From positions 64,030,136 to 64,094,135 of the forward strand of contig CM055095.1 in the NCBI GenBank assembly GCA_029204225.1: a stretch of DNA of 64,000 nucleotides. Reading direction: 5' to 3'. This document shows, piece by piece, positions 10,980 through 23,752 of the stretch. Positions within the stretch are counted from its first letter, which is position 1. Every line of letters begins with the position of its first letter. Made by a program: the position numbers and the translations under genes. Below the pieces are notes generated by a model. That model worked only from the letters and a program-made list of their open reading frames with translations. It was not told the DNA's origin and searched no databases. Origin of the DNA: Diphasiastrum complanatum. Taxonomy: Eukaryota; Streptophyta; Lycopodiopsida; Lycopodiales; Lycopodiaceae.

Positions 10980-11191
10980 CAAATGGCACAGTTAACATAA
11001 GACCAATTAAGAAGAGCAATATCGTGAACAGCTCAAGCCAAAACAAGCGAAGGACATGACCTCCATAACGGCCATAACCATACAAACAACGAAAAAGCTA
11101 GAGCAGAACATAAAAACAGCATGACCAAAGCACAATCCGCAGGTTCACAATCAAAGCAGCACTTTACATTCAAACTTGTGTAGAGATCATG

Positions 11192-11218
11192 ATTCCTGGA
11201 CCAAAATGGTCCAGGAAT
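11192..11218. repeat. perfect 12-bp inverted repeat with 3-bp loop
   Basis: Arms ATTCCTGGACCA and TGGTCCAGGAAT are separated by AAA. It could act as a hairpin in DNA or RNA, but no associated gene is seen. Confidence 0.9.
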
Positions 11219-11560
11219 ACAGTCCGCAGGTTCGTGAACCCGATACGATCTTAACGGACTTGGCCTTGCTCGATTCGGGTATCGTTTCATCAAAACAACC
11301 ATTCGATGGGAGAGTTACGCAATTAGGTCACTCGAAATGGACTAGTTTTGTAGCTTTCCGTCCGACGGCCCCGTTTCTCCAAACGGGATCCGTTTTAGGT
11401 GCCGTCTATTTTGGCCAGTGGACAAGCTTGATAGGAACCTGTGGGAACAGACAGGACGAAGTACGGACCGACGGTCAGCCCAGAACGTCCTTCCGACGAC
11501 GTTGAACAGGGCTTCAGGGACACTTCGTCGGTCGGTACCTTGAAACATTAGGAATTGACA

Positions 11561-11870
11561 TAGTAGTGTGCAGGTCTTCTAGTTCCCTGTCATGCCCCCA
11601 CACAATTATGCTTAGTAATTAGTAAGCTGTTGAAGTACAACCGTAAACCCTAAACCGATCTCATCACATAAGACAGTGGTGTGCAGGTCTTTTGGTTCCC
11701 TGCAGTGAATGACGCAGCTCTGCAACCGTAATTAGTAAGCTGTTGAAGTTCATCCGGGGAGAACTCGATCTCATAATATAAGACATAGTAGTGTTTAGGT
11801 CATGTGGTTCCCTGCAGTTCATGGCACAATTTAGGGTAGTAATTAGTAAGTTGTTGAGGTTCATTTGGGG
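11561..11870 (+). repeat. tandem repeat, three copies of roughly 110 bp
   Basis: The motif AGTGTGCAGGTCTTNTNGTTCC followed by CTG recurs at about 11,564, 11,676 and 11,786. Each copy is followed by GTAATTAGTAAGCTGTTGAAG at about the same distance. The copies differ by substitutions and small indels. Confidence 0.8.
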
Positions 11871-11908
11871 AGCGCATCGTTACATAGTCACACTTTTGGT
11901 GAGAGCCT

Positions 11909-12040
11909 GTCACTCTTCTGGTGAGCATTCATTTCTCCCAGAAACCTGTGGTCTTCATTTGCTTGTCACTCTTCTGGTGAGCATTCACATCTCCCAAATC
12001 TTCTGGTCTTGAGCGAGTCATTCTATTGGTGAGCATTCAC
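11909..12040 (+). repeat. tandem repeat, three copies of roughly 54 bp
   Basis: GTCACTCTTCTGGTGAGCAT recurs at 11,909, 11,964 and, diverged, 12,017, each followed by TTCAC-CTCCC-like sequence. It is a separate array from the adjacent 110-bp repeat. Confidence 0.85.
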
Positions 12041-12644
12041 TTCCCTTTTTGAATCAAATTGCACCCTTCACTGCATTGCATTCTGAGAGGTAAATATGAA
12101 ATAGCATACATAGTCAGAGATGAATCTGAATGCAAGCAAATATTTGCCAAGACTATGCGGTGGTATAAATCGAAGAGGTCGATTTCATCACACTTAAGAT
12201 CTACGTTGCTGAAACCCTAAACCACATCTGATGATAAAGCTTGTACAAAAGTTTGTTCTCTTCTGGAAACTAGTTCACACGGGAAAGCCTTACATAGATG
12301 CTCGCTCTTCTTGCCAGAGAGAGAGAGAGAGACTGCGAGTGCGAAGGGGAGTTTGCCTGTCAAAATTACAAATTGTTTGCTTTTTCAAGCCCAATTCTGT
12401 GGCATCTCAGTTATGGGAGGCATGGGTAGTGGATAGGTTTTTTTGCAAATGTTTTTGGCCCCTTTTTCATTTTCTTTGACCGGAGGGGGCAGGTAGTCGC
12501 CGTCCACCCCTGATAATTAATTCCGGGGGGGAGGGGGGGGGTTTAGAGGGGTAGGGTTGGGAAAATTACTTTTAATTGTTTTTGGGCATGTGGGAGCGAG
12601 CTGGGAGGGGCCTGTATTTTTTTTTTTGAAAAAAAAATAAATTT

Positions 12645-12676
12645 GCGCCCGGGGTGGACGCGCCCACCCCGGGCGC
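12645..12676. repeat. perfect 13-bp GC-rich inverted repeat
   Basis: Arms GCGCCCGGGGTGG and CCACCCCGGGCGC flank a six-base loop, directly after a T-run and an A-run. The region is much more GC-rich than its neighbours. Confidence 0.9.
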
Positions 12677-13725
12677 GGACGCACGTTCACGCCCAGCCCT
12701 TGCTTCCTTTGGATCACTGTAGTCAATCAGGGTTACTTTAAAATTTAAGAAACTACAAAATTTCGGTTAGAAAACAGTTTTTCGAAAATTGCAATCTACA
12801 GCCAAGATGCTCACTTATCAATCACTTAATCTGTCACCACCACTGGTTGCAAATCATCAGTCCATTAAAGGCTTCAAAATAGAGACAGAAATCTTCACAT
12901 AAGGGTTGGAATGAAAGTTTGAAGGCTGAAGTGATGGCAGGACCCTGCAAAGATGGGCTCAAGAATTTGGCCATGCTATGCATGATCACAGTTACCAGCG
13001 AACATGGTCGCATGGGTTGCAAATGCATAAATATGTTGGCAAACTCGTTCCATGTATTATTCTTTACGATTGTAATATCCGAATCTCTGCGATGTGATAT
13101 TTCAAATTGTGAACTCCCAGACATATTTGGAAGGTATCTTGTCCTAAAGCTATTCTATTTCACCATCTTGTTGCGAAGTTCATGATTACGTTTGCAAAAA
13201 TTTGAACCTCCACCTCTCTTGCGAATACGTTTACAAGCTCAAAATTCAAACATATGAAGTTTGCAAATGTTTGTTACCGACTTCAGAATTTCCGTTTTTA
13301 TGTCCGGGTACTATCCTAGAGAGAGATATTATACATTTGTGATGCTCTCTCATATGCTATGTTATATGTGTGTTTTACTCCTTGAATGAAACACGAATCT
13401 TTCGGAGCTCTTCCTCCATGGCCAACCTAGCACTTACACTTGTGCACCATAAGCCAATCATCTCAGAGTGTTTGATTTCCAACATTTCATATCACTGCTT
13501 GTTCACATTCTATTATGTATGCTGTTGGACTTGTCCTTGCCCTTTTCATTGAGTTGGAAGCATATCTAGGCGATGAAGTCGTACATATAGATGCTTCCAA
13601 GTTTCTTTGGGCTTTAAGTTAAGCATTTGTTCTCTACCCATTACCCTGATGGTGTGTTTTATTGTGGCTTAGAAAGACTTGCATGAATACTTCTCAATAG
13701 ACCTCAAAGTGAATTTTCATGCTTT

Positions 13726-13730
<5 letters not shown>

Positions 13731-13789
<59 letters not shown>
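13731..13789 (+). repeat. (GA)n microsatellite
   Basis: A pure GA tract of about 58 bp in otherwise unremarkable AT-rich sequence. Confidence 0.97.
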
Positions 13790-13791
<2 letters not shown>

Positions 13792-16449
13792 AAGTGGCTG
13801 CTCAACACTTGATCGCAAATGATGGTAATGTGAACCCAACAATGGAGGCAAAATTGTATGAAGCCTCTTCAAAGGGAATGTTTTGGCATCGGAGCTAACC
13901 TTATGTTTCTTTCTTTATGTTTTGATGAAGTGGTGCACATCGGCCCACTGTGGTGACATCCTTCTGGTTAACATGATGATTATGAAAGACAAGAATCTGT
14001 TTAAATCTCAAATGTCATAAATCTACAATTTTCATGCACTGCAGAATGAACCAATAACCATTTCGTCAATTATGTGCTTCATTTAGATGTATAATTTTTT
14101 TCCTTGGTTTTTCAAATTAAGCTTCATGGTTTCTAAAATGCCATGATTTACTTTAGAGTTGGTACTTCGTCGTTGGTTGGTTGTTGGAAGTCTTTCAGGA
14201 CAATAGAAGATACCTAGCTTTGCAAATTTGGCAGATATTCCTTGAATGCAAGCCTCTGTAAGGATTCTATGCTCAGTTCCTCTGAGTAAATCTCTTCCAT
14301 GTGCTTCAAATCAAAGCTTGTCATGTTAGCACAGGTTCATCTCTTTTTAGGGTCTTGTTTGACCAAGATGTTGGCCAATGTCTGTAAACTCCATTCACCT
14401 GCTAAATATTATTCTGCATATCTCAGACCTGGGAGACGAACAGTTAATGCAGGCATGGAGATGTAGGTTAACTGTTGAACGTTGAAGAATTTTAATCAAA
14501 GAATGAACAGGCTACAAGCTATGATGCTAGTATAAAGGACAATTGCAATACACTATTGTTCTTTGTAAGGGTTTGCACATGGCTTGAATGTCAGATCTTG
14601 AAAACACCTAAGAAATACTTAGTATTCCTGGCAAAAGATTTGACTTATATTTTTGTTTTTATCTGGTAGTCTTGAACTTTCTTATGGTCCCAAGCTGATT
14701 ATCCTGCTTCAACATCTACACCAACAAAAATATCATGTGATCTATTGTGTGGACTTGGAAACGCTACTGAGAAAGCTGCCTGATACAAAATAGTGGTTAA
14801 GAGCGCATCAAAGTCTTTAATTAATAAGCTACTATGAAAGGAACAGCAACAAATTCGAAGGGACAAAAAATTGCTTGGATAAGGGTTGTTAAGCTTCTTT
14901 TTTTGAGATTATGGACATGGTGGTAATGTGTTTTTCTCAACTTTATGGTTTTATGACTAATAGTAACATAAAGATCGTGCCTCAAATAGATTGGTGAATG
15001 GTATGTTGGTGATTGTGTTGGATGCCAAGCCAAAACTTCTAGGTTTTGTTCGTCGTAAGAGCAAGGGATGAGTTTTTTTGAGAAGGGGAGAGATAAAAAA
15101 ATTTTGGTCGAAGATCCAGATGCAAAGGGCCTCTGTCTATGATTTTTATTAGTGTGACATGTTTTAAGAATGCTTTGGATTAGGTTGGGAATACATTTAT
15201 TTTCTTTTGGGATAAAGATGGGGAATCGTGGATTATTGTGCAAGGATGTAGGCGTTTTTCTTTTTCCAAATCCTGCATGCCCTAGGGACCCATTAGAGCG
15301 ATTGAAATTTTATTCCAAAGTTTGAGGTGAGTACAAGTATCCACCAACCATTTGGCCACTCATTTAGGGACACATTTTCTAGAGTTTTGTAAGATTAACA
15401 TCGCATGGTTTGTTTTGATACGGTGTGTGACCATTTGAAACTATAACTTGATCGACAATGTATTTCAAGGTTAAACAAGAATGCTGTGTATATCATTAAG
15501 GCAATGTCACAAATTCTTTGAATAAACAAGGTGATTTATATATTATGAAAAGCTTTGCCTTATGTTGGGCATTTATCATTGAAAATGAGCTTTGACTCAA
15601 AGTGGGTGCATTAGAAGAGGTATGAAAACATTAGAACTTTTATGAAATGATTTTGTAAATGCAAATATGCAATCTTTATTTGGTTCTTATTGTTGGTGAT
15701 GATGTTGTGAGTCATATTGGTTGGGATTCATGAAAGAAAAAGAAAGATGATAATTGTTTTGCTATTTATGATTTGCATATAAAGGTGCATCTAAAGCATG
15801 GGCATGCATGCAAGAAAAAGAAAGGGACATGAATTTTTTAATGACGACTTGCATATAGAGGTGCATCTAAAGGATCTAGTTCTTGAAATAAAATCTTGTC
15901 AAAGCTTTTTGTGTGCACATATCCTTATAATTTAAGACATTGGCTTTAATATTGACTTTCATGGAAATTCTATTGACCAACTTGAATAGGTAGTATCATT
16001 GTTTGCAAGGCAAAACCAAAAATTTCAAAGTCACAACAAGCATGAACTACTGTTGTTTTTTTTTGGCATAAATTATTATGCAAGTAGTAATTGTCATATA
16101 CAACATATATACAACTTGGCCAAGCTATTTTTTAGACTTGTAGCTCCTTAGATGTCACTACACAATGGTCGGGATTCGAGCTTGCACCTTCTAGATGGCA
16201 ATGAACAACTCTACTCATACATGCCATTGAGATGGGCAACAAGAAACTGTTTACAAATAAGTACCCGGTTAGAAAAAATGTGCTCTTTGCTAGTTCTAAT
16301 TGATGTAAACGAGTGAATAAATATGCAAACATTCTCAAGAATTTGACTTTTATAAGCATGCAAGTAGACATTCAAAAAGCAATTAGATCGCTTTTTTGCA
16401 CATTTTCTGGTGGTAAATTTTCTACAAAATAGTCTAGCAAGGAACAAGG

Positions 16450-17345
16450 TCCATCAAAGGGTGAAGAAGGTTAAGCAAATTAGAACATAAAAGGTGAGAA
16501 GGACAAATCGAAAGAGAAATGTTTCTTTTGTAGTAAGAAAGGATGTTATGCATCCGAATGCTTCAAGATGAAACTTGAACAAGAGGAGAACAAACAAGGT
16601 AATCTGGCAACTGGGGAGGAAGATGGTTTGATTATCGTTGATGACATCAACCACATCATCAACAAGCAAAGAAAACTAAAGTAACACTTGGTGGATGGAT
16701 AGTAAGGCATCTTACTACATGGCGTTCCAACGAGAATATTTCTCAACTCTACTCTCTTATCATGGTGCTAAGAAGTCAATTTTTACATCAAATGATAAAG
16801 AATGTCGTATTGAAATCGTTGATAGCATTCCATTGTGTCTAGAATCTTCAAGGAAGCTAAAAATCTAGACAATGTGCTTTTTGTACCTTCTATTACCAAA
16901 AATGTTTTGAGTGTCGGTAAATTTTTGGACAATGGGTTTGATTTGATGTTCATTTCAAGCATGATGTTTGTTATGTTCTCATGAATGATAAGTGCATGGC
17001 AAGTGGCTTTAAGCAAGAGAAGTTGTTTAGGCTTGATGCAAGTGTTTTTTATGTGAGTGTGATGATGACAAAGGAGGAGTTGACACAAGTGGAGAACAAG
17101 TGCAACAAAGAGGTAGCTCTTGGCCTGCCAAGATCTTTTTCCAAGAGTGGTAAGCTATGTGAGGCTTGGAGTTTTTCATAGACAAACAAACATGTCTTTC
17201 AAAGGTCTACCACTAGATCTCTCACTCCTTTGGAAGTCATTCATTTGGATGTGCATAGTTTCTCTCAAGGTGCAAATTTGAATGTCACTTTCATTAATGA
17301 TCATACTAGATACACTTCAATCTATCTTTTGTCCTTGAAAGCATG
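16450..17345 (+). pseudogene. Ty1/copia Gag-Pol relic (zinc knuckle to integrase N-terminus)
   Basis: Plus-strand fragments follow copia order. First is a Gag zinc knuckle, KCFFCSKKGCYASECFKMK (from about 16,517), in which the conserved His of C-x2-C-x4-H-x4-C is Cys. Next are remains of the protease region (KSIFTSNDKECRI, LDNVLFVPSITKNVLSVG), then the pre-integrase region (EVALGLPRSFSKSGKLCEAW) and the start of integrase (PLEVIHLDVHSFSQ, INDHTRYTSIYLL). It has many frameshifts and stops. RT and RNase H are absent and no LTRs are seen next to it. Confidence 0.85.
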
Positions 17346-17969
17346 ATGTTTGATACTTTTGAGAAGATGGTAATAGCATTTGTCCTTTGTTTCCAAGTAA
17401 AGAGTTTGTTTGTTCTTTTGTTTGAAAAACATGGAGTAAAGTACTATATTTATCTACTTTTTTCTCTCCTGTATTACTGACTAAAATTACTTATAAAAAA
17501 TACAACAAAACAAATCATTTAATCAAACATATTGATAGTTTAAGCCCTAAAGAATAGCACAATAACAATCACAATGCACCCTAAACATAAGGATTGATTG
17601 TAAACTTAGCCATTTTAAATTTACTATTGCATGTAATAAGGAGTCTTATTAGCCGTCCTTTTGAAACTACTCACGAGAAGACAAATAGATATGGCCAAGA
17701 TGAAAATCCGCCTTAGCAAATGCATAGAAATATTTAGTAATACGCATCAAAGTAGTTGAATTTGGAAAGGTTGTGGCTAAAAAACATTGCTATAGTGTAT
17801 AATAAGGCAAGACATAAAGTATATTGCTTATGTTTTTCTCTTAATATCTGAAATCTATCTATTAGGTAATAGATAAATTATGTGCATATGTGTGTGCCTC
17901 AAGGAAGATTCAAGTTTTGACATATTTTGCCATAGAGTGAAGTTGTGAAAGTGAACGTGTCTCTACCTT
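17346..17969. other. AT-rich flank of element A, nothing recognised
   Basis: No coding or RNA feature is visible. It ends with CTTTC (17,970-17,974), the left target-site duplication of element A. Confidence 0.6.
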
Positions 17970-17974
17970 CTTTC

Positions 17975-18721
17975 TGTGAAGGTTTTGCAAAATCTAGCTT
18001 GATTAGTTTACACTTTCATGTAATATGTGAATCTCACATGAGCGGAGCATGTTCCCATGTGTGGAGGGTAGGCCTAATCATTTTCATTTATTTATGTTGA
18101 GTTTGAATAGTCAATAGGCCTCAAACTTGAGATATAGTGAGATAGTGACATTTGTCACATGATGTTAAGATTGAAATGCATGTATTTGGCCCAATCACAT
18201 TTGGAGGTGTAGACCACAAGGCCAATCACTTTAAGAGGTGCATTACATGTGGACCAATCATGTTTAGAGGTGCACATCATGAGGCCCAATCAAATTGTGA
18301 GGTGGAAATCATGAGGTCCAATCATGATGAGAGGTGCAAATCTAGGAGTTGAATCATGATTAGAAAGGCAATCAATGGGGTCCAATCATTCTAGAGCATT
18401 TACTCATTCTAGATCTCGTCCTAGTACTATATGGAAGAGCTCTCTCATTGTACATACAAGTTTTTGTGAAACAATCTATGTGTTACACATTGTTTTTCCT
18501 CATATTCTCTCTCTACTTGAGGGCTCACTCACTTTCTCTCTATAATCAAGAGTAGCCTATCTTTCTCTCTCTCTAAAAGCATGCTGGAAACTTAGTTTTT
18601 TCATGTACTTTGATTTCTTTGAGTGCCAATTGAATGTGGATTCATTATGCATGAAATTCTGCTCTTGTCTTAAAATCAATCTAGGAAGATTGTAGGATGC
18701 AATCTAGGTGATAGATCTATG
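17975..18721 (+). repeat. Element A 5' LTR, first part (split by element D)
   Basis: It aligns with the 3' LTR at 52,965-53,638 over most of its length, for example CACATGAGCGGAGCATGTTC against CACATGAGCAGAGCATGTTC and several GGCCCAATCA/GAGGTGCA blocks. The 3' copy lacks two segments near its end that are present here. The LTR is interrupted after CTATG (18,717-18,721), the target site of element D, and resumes at 24,315. Confidence 0.88.
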
Positions 18722-19412
18722 TGTGAAAAGTACAATACTAAGGACCATAAATGGATCTTTGAATGATCCACAAGGTGATTGTATGCTTGTTAAACAATCT
18801 ATCAGAAACTAGTCATCAGAAAACAAGATCTAGTTTAGCAGCTTGATAGGAAACAAGTAGAGACAATCAAAGCATTGATCAAATAGTCTAATCCAACTCC
18901 ACACGTGTGGAAATAAGGCTGTAGTACGGCCTGTAGACAGTGTTTACAAAGTGCCAAAGCTGGGTTTCATTGGAAAAATAGAGTAATCACCATACAATGA
19001 GAGGAAACTCGAGTTTCTCCTTGAGGCTCCAAAAAGTTTCTATCATTTCACTATGGAGAATGGAAATACATAGTAAAACACACTTCCTTTGCAAAGTTAG
19101 GTGAAAATCCAGCATGTAATAAGGAAGTAGACTCCACTTTCTTGCCCTAATGTGAAAACCCTAGCCTAGATCCAAGAGTCATGCTTGGTAGGTGCATGGT
19201 AGGTACAAATCTCATCATAAATCATGGTCTAGATCCTACAAAGTAGGAATCACTACCAAATAGACACAACCACTCCTCTTGACTCGTGGTAACCTACTTT
19301 AGGTGTGTATGTACAAGTGGCACTTTGGCCATTCAAGTAACCAACAAACAATATTGACAAAATGTACAATATTCTACATGGCTAGATTTGCCAATGTAGG
19401 CAATTTTTCACA
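18722..19412 (-). repeat. Element D 3' LTR (691 bp)
   Basis: It extends from TGTGAAAAGTACAATAC to GGCAATTTTTCACA on the plus strand. Positions 18,858-19,412 match the right LTR closely; 18,722-18,857 has no counterpart there. It contains the palindromic CACACGTGTG module near 18,900 followed by GTACGGCC. Confidence 0.85.
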
Positions 19413-22400
19413 CTCCTCCTCAAATCTAGCCTTGGAGATCACAATGCTTTTATCAATAACTCCAATTGAAGATCTAAGCTTGACAAATGAATCTTTAGGT
19501 AAAGGTTTAGTAAACAAATCAGCCAAGCAACTTGATGATGGCACGTGTTGGAGCTTGATCTCTTTAGCTTGCACTTTTTCCCTCACGAAATGATGAGCAA
19601 TTTCGATGTGTTTGCTCCTTGCATGGAATGTAGGATTAGTTGCAAGTGATTGGGCTGATTGGTTGTCACAATAGATGATAGGGATCTCCTCCTCCATGAC
19701 ATGAAGCTCCACCAATAGCCTTTTGATCCACAAGACCTCCTTGCATGTTGATGTCAAGGCCTTATATTCGGATTCTGTGGAAGATAGGGAGATGGTATCT
19801 TGCTTTTTGGAAAGCCATGATACTACTCCATCACATAGAAAGGTGGCAAAGGCACTTGTTGATCTTCTATCCACTTTGTCACCTGCAAAATCAGAGTCAC
19901 TATAGGCTCTTAAGCCAAGATTAGTTCCTCTATACAAAATACCAAAATTCTTAGTGAATGAAATGTATCTAAGAACTCTTTTGGCCATCTTCCAATGTGA
20001 AACTAGAGGACTTTGCATGAATTGGCTTAACTTTCCAACACTATAACTAAGATCAGGTCTAGTTATAGTTAAATAGATCAAGGAGCCAATAAGCCTTCTA
20101 TATAATGTGATGTCCTCAAAGGATGCTTCATCACAACCAATAGATGCTTTTACATGTTGCTCCATTGGTGTCTCAATGCCTTTACAATTCTTCATTCCAA
20201 ATCTGTCTAGGATGGATGTAGCATATTTAGATTGACAAATGAAGCTAAAATCACATCCTCTAATAACCTCTATTCCAAGAATGAAGCTCAATAGGCCGAG
20301 ATCTACCATCTTAAACTCTTTTGCTAAAGCAATTTTTACATCTCTAATTCCATCTAGATCATTACCACTCAAGATAATGTCATCTACATACAAAACAAGA
20401 ATAATGATCATGCCATCATGAAAACTTATATACAATGATGGATCATAGGCACTCATTACAAAATTGATGGAAATGAGAAAAGAGTTTAGCCTAGAGTACC
20501 ATGCTCTAGGTGTTTGCTTGAGCCCATAAAGGCTCTTCTTCAAAAAACACACCTTTCCTTCATGCTTTGCCTTGATGAAGCCCTCGGGTTGCCTCATGTA
20601 GGTCTCTTCCTCCAAATAACCATTGAGGAATGCATTTGTGAAGTCAAGTTGGAATAGCTCCCAATTGAAGGTTGTAGCAAGACTAATGATCAACCTGATA
20701 GTAACAAGCTTAGCCACAGGAGCAAAAGTCTCATCATAGTCCATGCCTTTGGTTTGTAAAAAACCTTTGGCAACAAGCCTAGCTTTATGCTTGCTTATTG
20801 ATCCATCTTGATTATACTTCAATCTAAACACCCACTTGCAATCAAGAGGTTTCAAGATCCACAAGATCCCAAGTATGATTCTCAATAAGAGCATCATACT
20901 CTACTTGCATAGAATCCATCCAACTTTTAGACTTACAAGCATCTTCATAGCATGTTGGCTCATCTAACATTGAAGTAAGAAAGGTATAAGATGTGAAAGA
21001 TGATGAGCCTTCCCTTTGATCACCTTGACCATCATAGGTGAGCCTCAATGGCTCGGATCTTGCCCTTGTAGATCTTCTTGGAGTTCTTGGAGTTCTTGCA
21101 TCTTGAGGTGGATCCTCAAGTTCTTCTTCACTTGGAAGCTCCTCCTCCATCCTAGCATGATCCTTGGCATCAAGATGATTAGTGGCATTATCATCCAAAT
21201 CACAAGCATGTCCTTCATAAAAAATAACATCCCTACTCACTATCACCTTGCTAGTGATGGGATTGAAGACTCTATAACCTTTGCTATTCTCAACATATCC
21301 CACAAAGATGCCTTTGATGGATGTTGCATCATCCTTCCTTATCTTATCCAAGGATTGGTGTACATAGCAAGTGGATCCACAAACTTTGAGATCTTTGATA
21401 TTGGGCTTCTCTCCAAATAGAGCTTCAAATGGTGTGATTCCTCCAATGGCTTGGTTTGGCAATCTATTGCACAAATAGTTAGCACAAGTTATTGCTTCAC
21501 CCCAAAATGGTTTGGATAGAGAAGCATCTAGCCTTAAGGCCTTAGCACACTCACAAAGAGATCTATTTCTTCTCTCACTCACTCCATTTTGTTGAGGGGT
21601 GTATGGACATGACAACTCCCTCTTTATGCCATTAGAAATACAAAAGTCAATCAACTTATTGGAGACATATTCACCTCCATTATCACTCCTTAATACCTTA
21701 ATCTTGGTACTAAGTTGATTTTCTACCAAAGTCTTGAACTTTACAAAAGAATCAAACACCATTGATTTGCTAGACAAGAGGTACATCCAACAAAATCTAG
21801 AATAGTCATCAATGAAGATTACATAGTACTTGGCACCACCATTAGACTCATGTGAAAAACTATGAACATCCGAATGGATGAGTTCAAGAGGAGAGTTTGA
21901 TCTTGATGTAGATCTTGAGAAGGGTAGCTTGTGAGCTTTTGAGAGGCTGCATGCTTCACATCTCTTCCCACACTTTGACAAATGCTTGGGGAGTCCAACT
22001 GCAAGCTCCTTTGTAGCCATAGATTCCATGGCTTTGTAGTTGGGGTGGCCCAACCTTTTGTGCCACAGTTCCACCTTTGATAGCTCCACCTTTGCCAAGT
22101 TAACACTCTCCACTGCAATATTAGCATCAAGCTTAAATAATCTACCTTGCTTAAAGCCTTTGGCTATACATTCATCATTTCTAAGGATGGAACAAACTCC
22201 ATGCTTAAATTGTACATCTAGGCCATTATCCATTAACTGGCCAACACTAAGCAAATTCTTGGTTAACTTAGGAACATAAAGAACATTATCTAGATTCATC
22301 CTTTTGGATGATCCCACATACAAGGGAATTGTTCCTATTCCACTTATCTTACATTCTTGACTACTTGCAGTATAGATTGATCTATTTAAGTCATTGTAAG

Positions 22401-22518
22401 AAAGTAAGGTGGAGAATATGTCCTTTTGATATGTCATGTGGGAACTTGCCCCACTATCAATCCACCAAGAATCATTGGTGTTGCTCTTGGATGATGGTGG
22501 TTTGTTGGAAACCATCAA
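19374..22518 (-). pseudogene. Element D Pol: protease, integrase, RT, RNase H, frameshifted
   Basis: The minus-strand frame 22,518-20,842 carries the aspartic protease site WWIDSGASSHM, the pre-integrase zinc motif (LWHKRLGHPN ... CEACSLSKAHKLPF) and the integrase core (HSDVHSFSHES, FIDDYSRFCWMYLL, CPYTPQQNGVSERRNRS). It runs into the RT linker and is frameshifted near 20,880. The next frame (to 19,374) has CKWVFRLKYNQDGSISKHKA, FQLDFTNAFLNGYLEEETYM, LYGLKQTPRAWYSRL, the catalytic LYVDDII, and RNase H blocks (YSDSDFAGDKVDRRSTSAF, SLSSTESEYKAL, HARSKHIEIAHHFVREKV). The last residues run into the LTR. Confidence 0.92.
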
Positions 22519-22617
22519 GTATGACTCTTCATCCTCCTCTTCCTCCTGATGTGCAATGTTGCTTTGTTTGCTCTCTTGTGCCTTCTTCTTCTTCTTGAGA
22601 CATTCTGATGCAAAATG

Positions 22618-23388
22618 TCATTTCTTTCCATAGAAAAAACATTTGTACTTGGACTTGTCTTTGATCTTGCCCTTTGAGCTTGAAGCCTCATCCTCCTCCT
22701 TGGTCTCCTTGAAGTGCTTTTTCTTGCCATTGGTCTTCTTCTTGCTTTTGAATGAGAAATTAGCTTTCTCATCACCATCCTGCAGAGAAATAGCATTTAT
22801 TCTTGCAGTGGTATGCAACATCCTACACTCTTCAGCTACTAATACACCGTGTAGCTTTTCTATAGTAGGCAAAGTGTCTTGGATTGCAAAGCTTTGGACC
22901 AAATTTGTAAAACCACTCCCTAGACCATTTAGGACAATCTGAACAAGCTCACTATCTTGAATCTTCTCTCCAATGGAAGCTAACTCCCTATTAAGAGACT
23001 TGATTCTTAGCACATAATCTTGTGCATTCTCATCACTCCTCTTCATGTTTTGTAGAATCTGATTCCTAAGCATGAGAACCCTCGAAGTGTTACTAGACTC
23101 ATAGATAGATTTTAAAGATTCCCAATCCTCTTTAGCACTCTTACATGATGATACTTCCCTTAAAAGATCATTGCTTACATTCATCTTAATACAGTGAAGT
23201 GCAAGCCTAGACCTCTTCTTGTATCTCACTAATTCCTGTGCACCTAGAGGTTCATCTTCATCATCTATTAGAAACTCATAAAGGTCCTGGAGCACCATTA
23301 GTGACTCCATCCTCACTTTCCAAATAGCATAATTGGTAGAATTTAACCTCTCACTAGCTTCTAGAAGGTAGGCTCCCACTGATCCCAT
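22618..23388 (-). pseudogene. Element D Gag, inactivated at the zinc knuckle
   Basis: Gag of copia elements forms the particle that packages element RNA. MGSVGAYLLEASERLNSTNY at 23,388 begins a typical DUF4219/UBN2-type Gag (IWKVRMESLMVLQDLYEFLI, ILQNMKRSDENAQDYVLRIK, LVQIVLNGLGSGFTNLVQSF). The zinc knuckle reads CFFYGKK followed by a stop, then HFASEC. So the second Cys is Tyr and the Gly before His is a TGA, ending this frame at 22,618. Confidence 0.88.
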
Positions 23389-23752
23389 CTTACTAGCAAG
23401 ATTCTACACACAAGATATAGATTTGTTTGGACCTGAAACTCACAAAGGTTTCTAACTTGCAGTGTTTCACTCAAATGTTGACTTCTAATCCAACAGATGG
23501 ATTTGAAATCACAGTTATATCACTCCCTCACAAGCTGGAATGAAGATAAGATGAGATGAAAACTACACTCAAGCAAATCTTGCCAATCTTGGCTATTCTT
23601 GGACAAAAACTGACTCTATCTCTCTCATTCACTTTGATGTACTTTCAAGACCTGGTTTTCACTTTAAGAAGGTCTGAAATCGGCCTAGATTAATTAGTTT
23701 TCATGAAACAAATTCAAAACTAATCAATGGCAAGTGATCTTGGAGACAAACC

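Larger units (their letters stand above)
10466..11191. other. non-coding flank of hAT-2
   Basis: No gene is seen. The stretch contains a short tandem repeat (10,567-10,674) and an inverted TTTAGGG-type block (10,852-10,979). Confidence 0.6.
12041..16449. other. non-coding stretch without recognised genes
   Basis: The longest frame is a 140-codon minus-strand one at 14,821-15,243 with no recognisable domain. Visible structure is a GC-rich hairpin (12,645-12,676), a (GA)n tract (13,731-13,789), short G and T/A homopolymers near 12,525-12,640, and a duplication with about 79-bp period at 15,735-15,880 (GAAAAAGAAAG ... GGTGCATCTAAAG twice). Confidence 0.5.

Noticed and set aside
12834-13185. Opposing short frames near 12.8-13.2 kb as a host gene exon
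   Set aside because: Neither strand shows a known motif or convincing splice sites.
14821-15243. 140-codon minus-strand frame
   Set aside because: No recognisable domain and no conserved context. AT-rich sequence gives such frames by chance; I did not call a gene.
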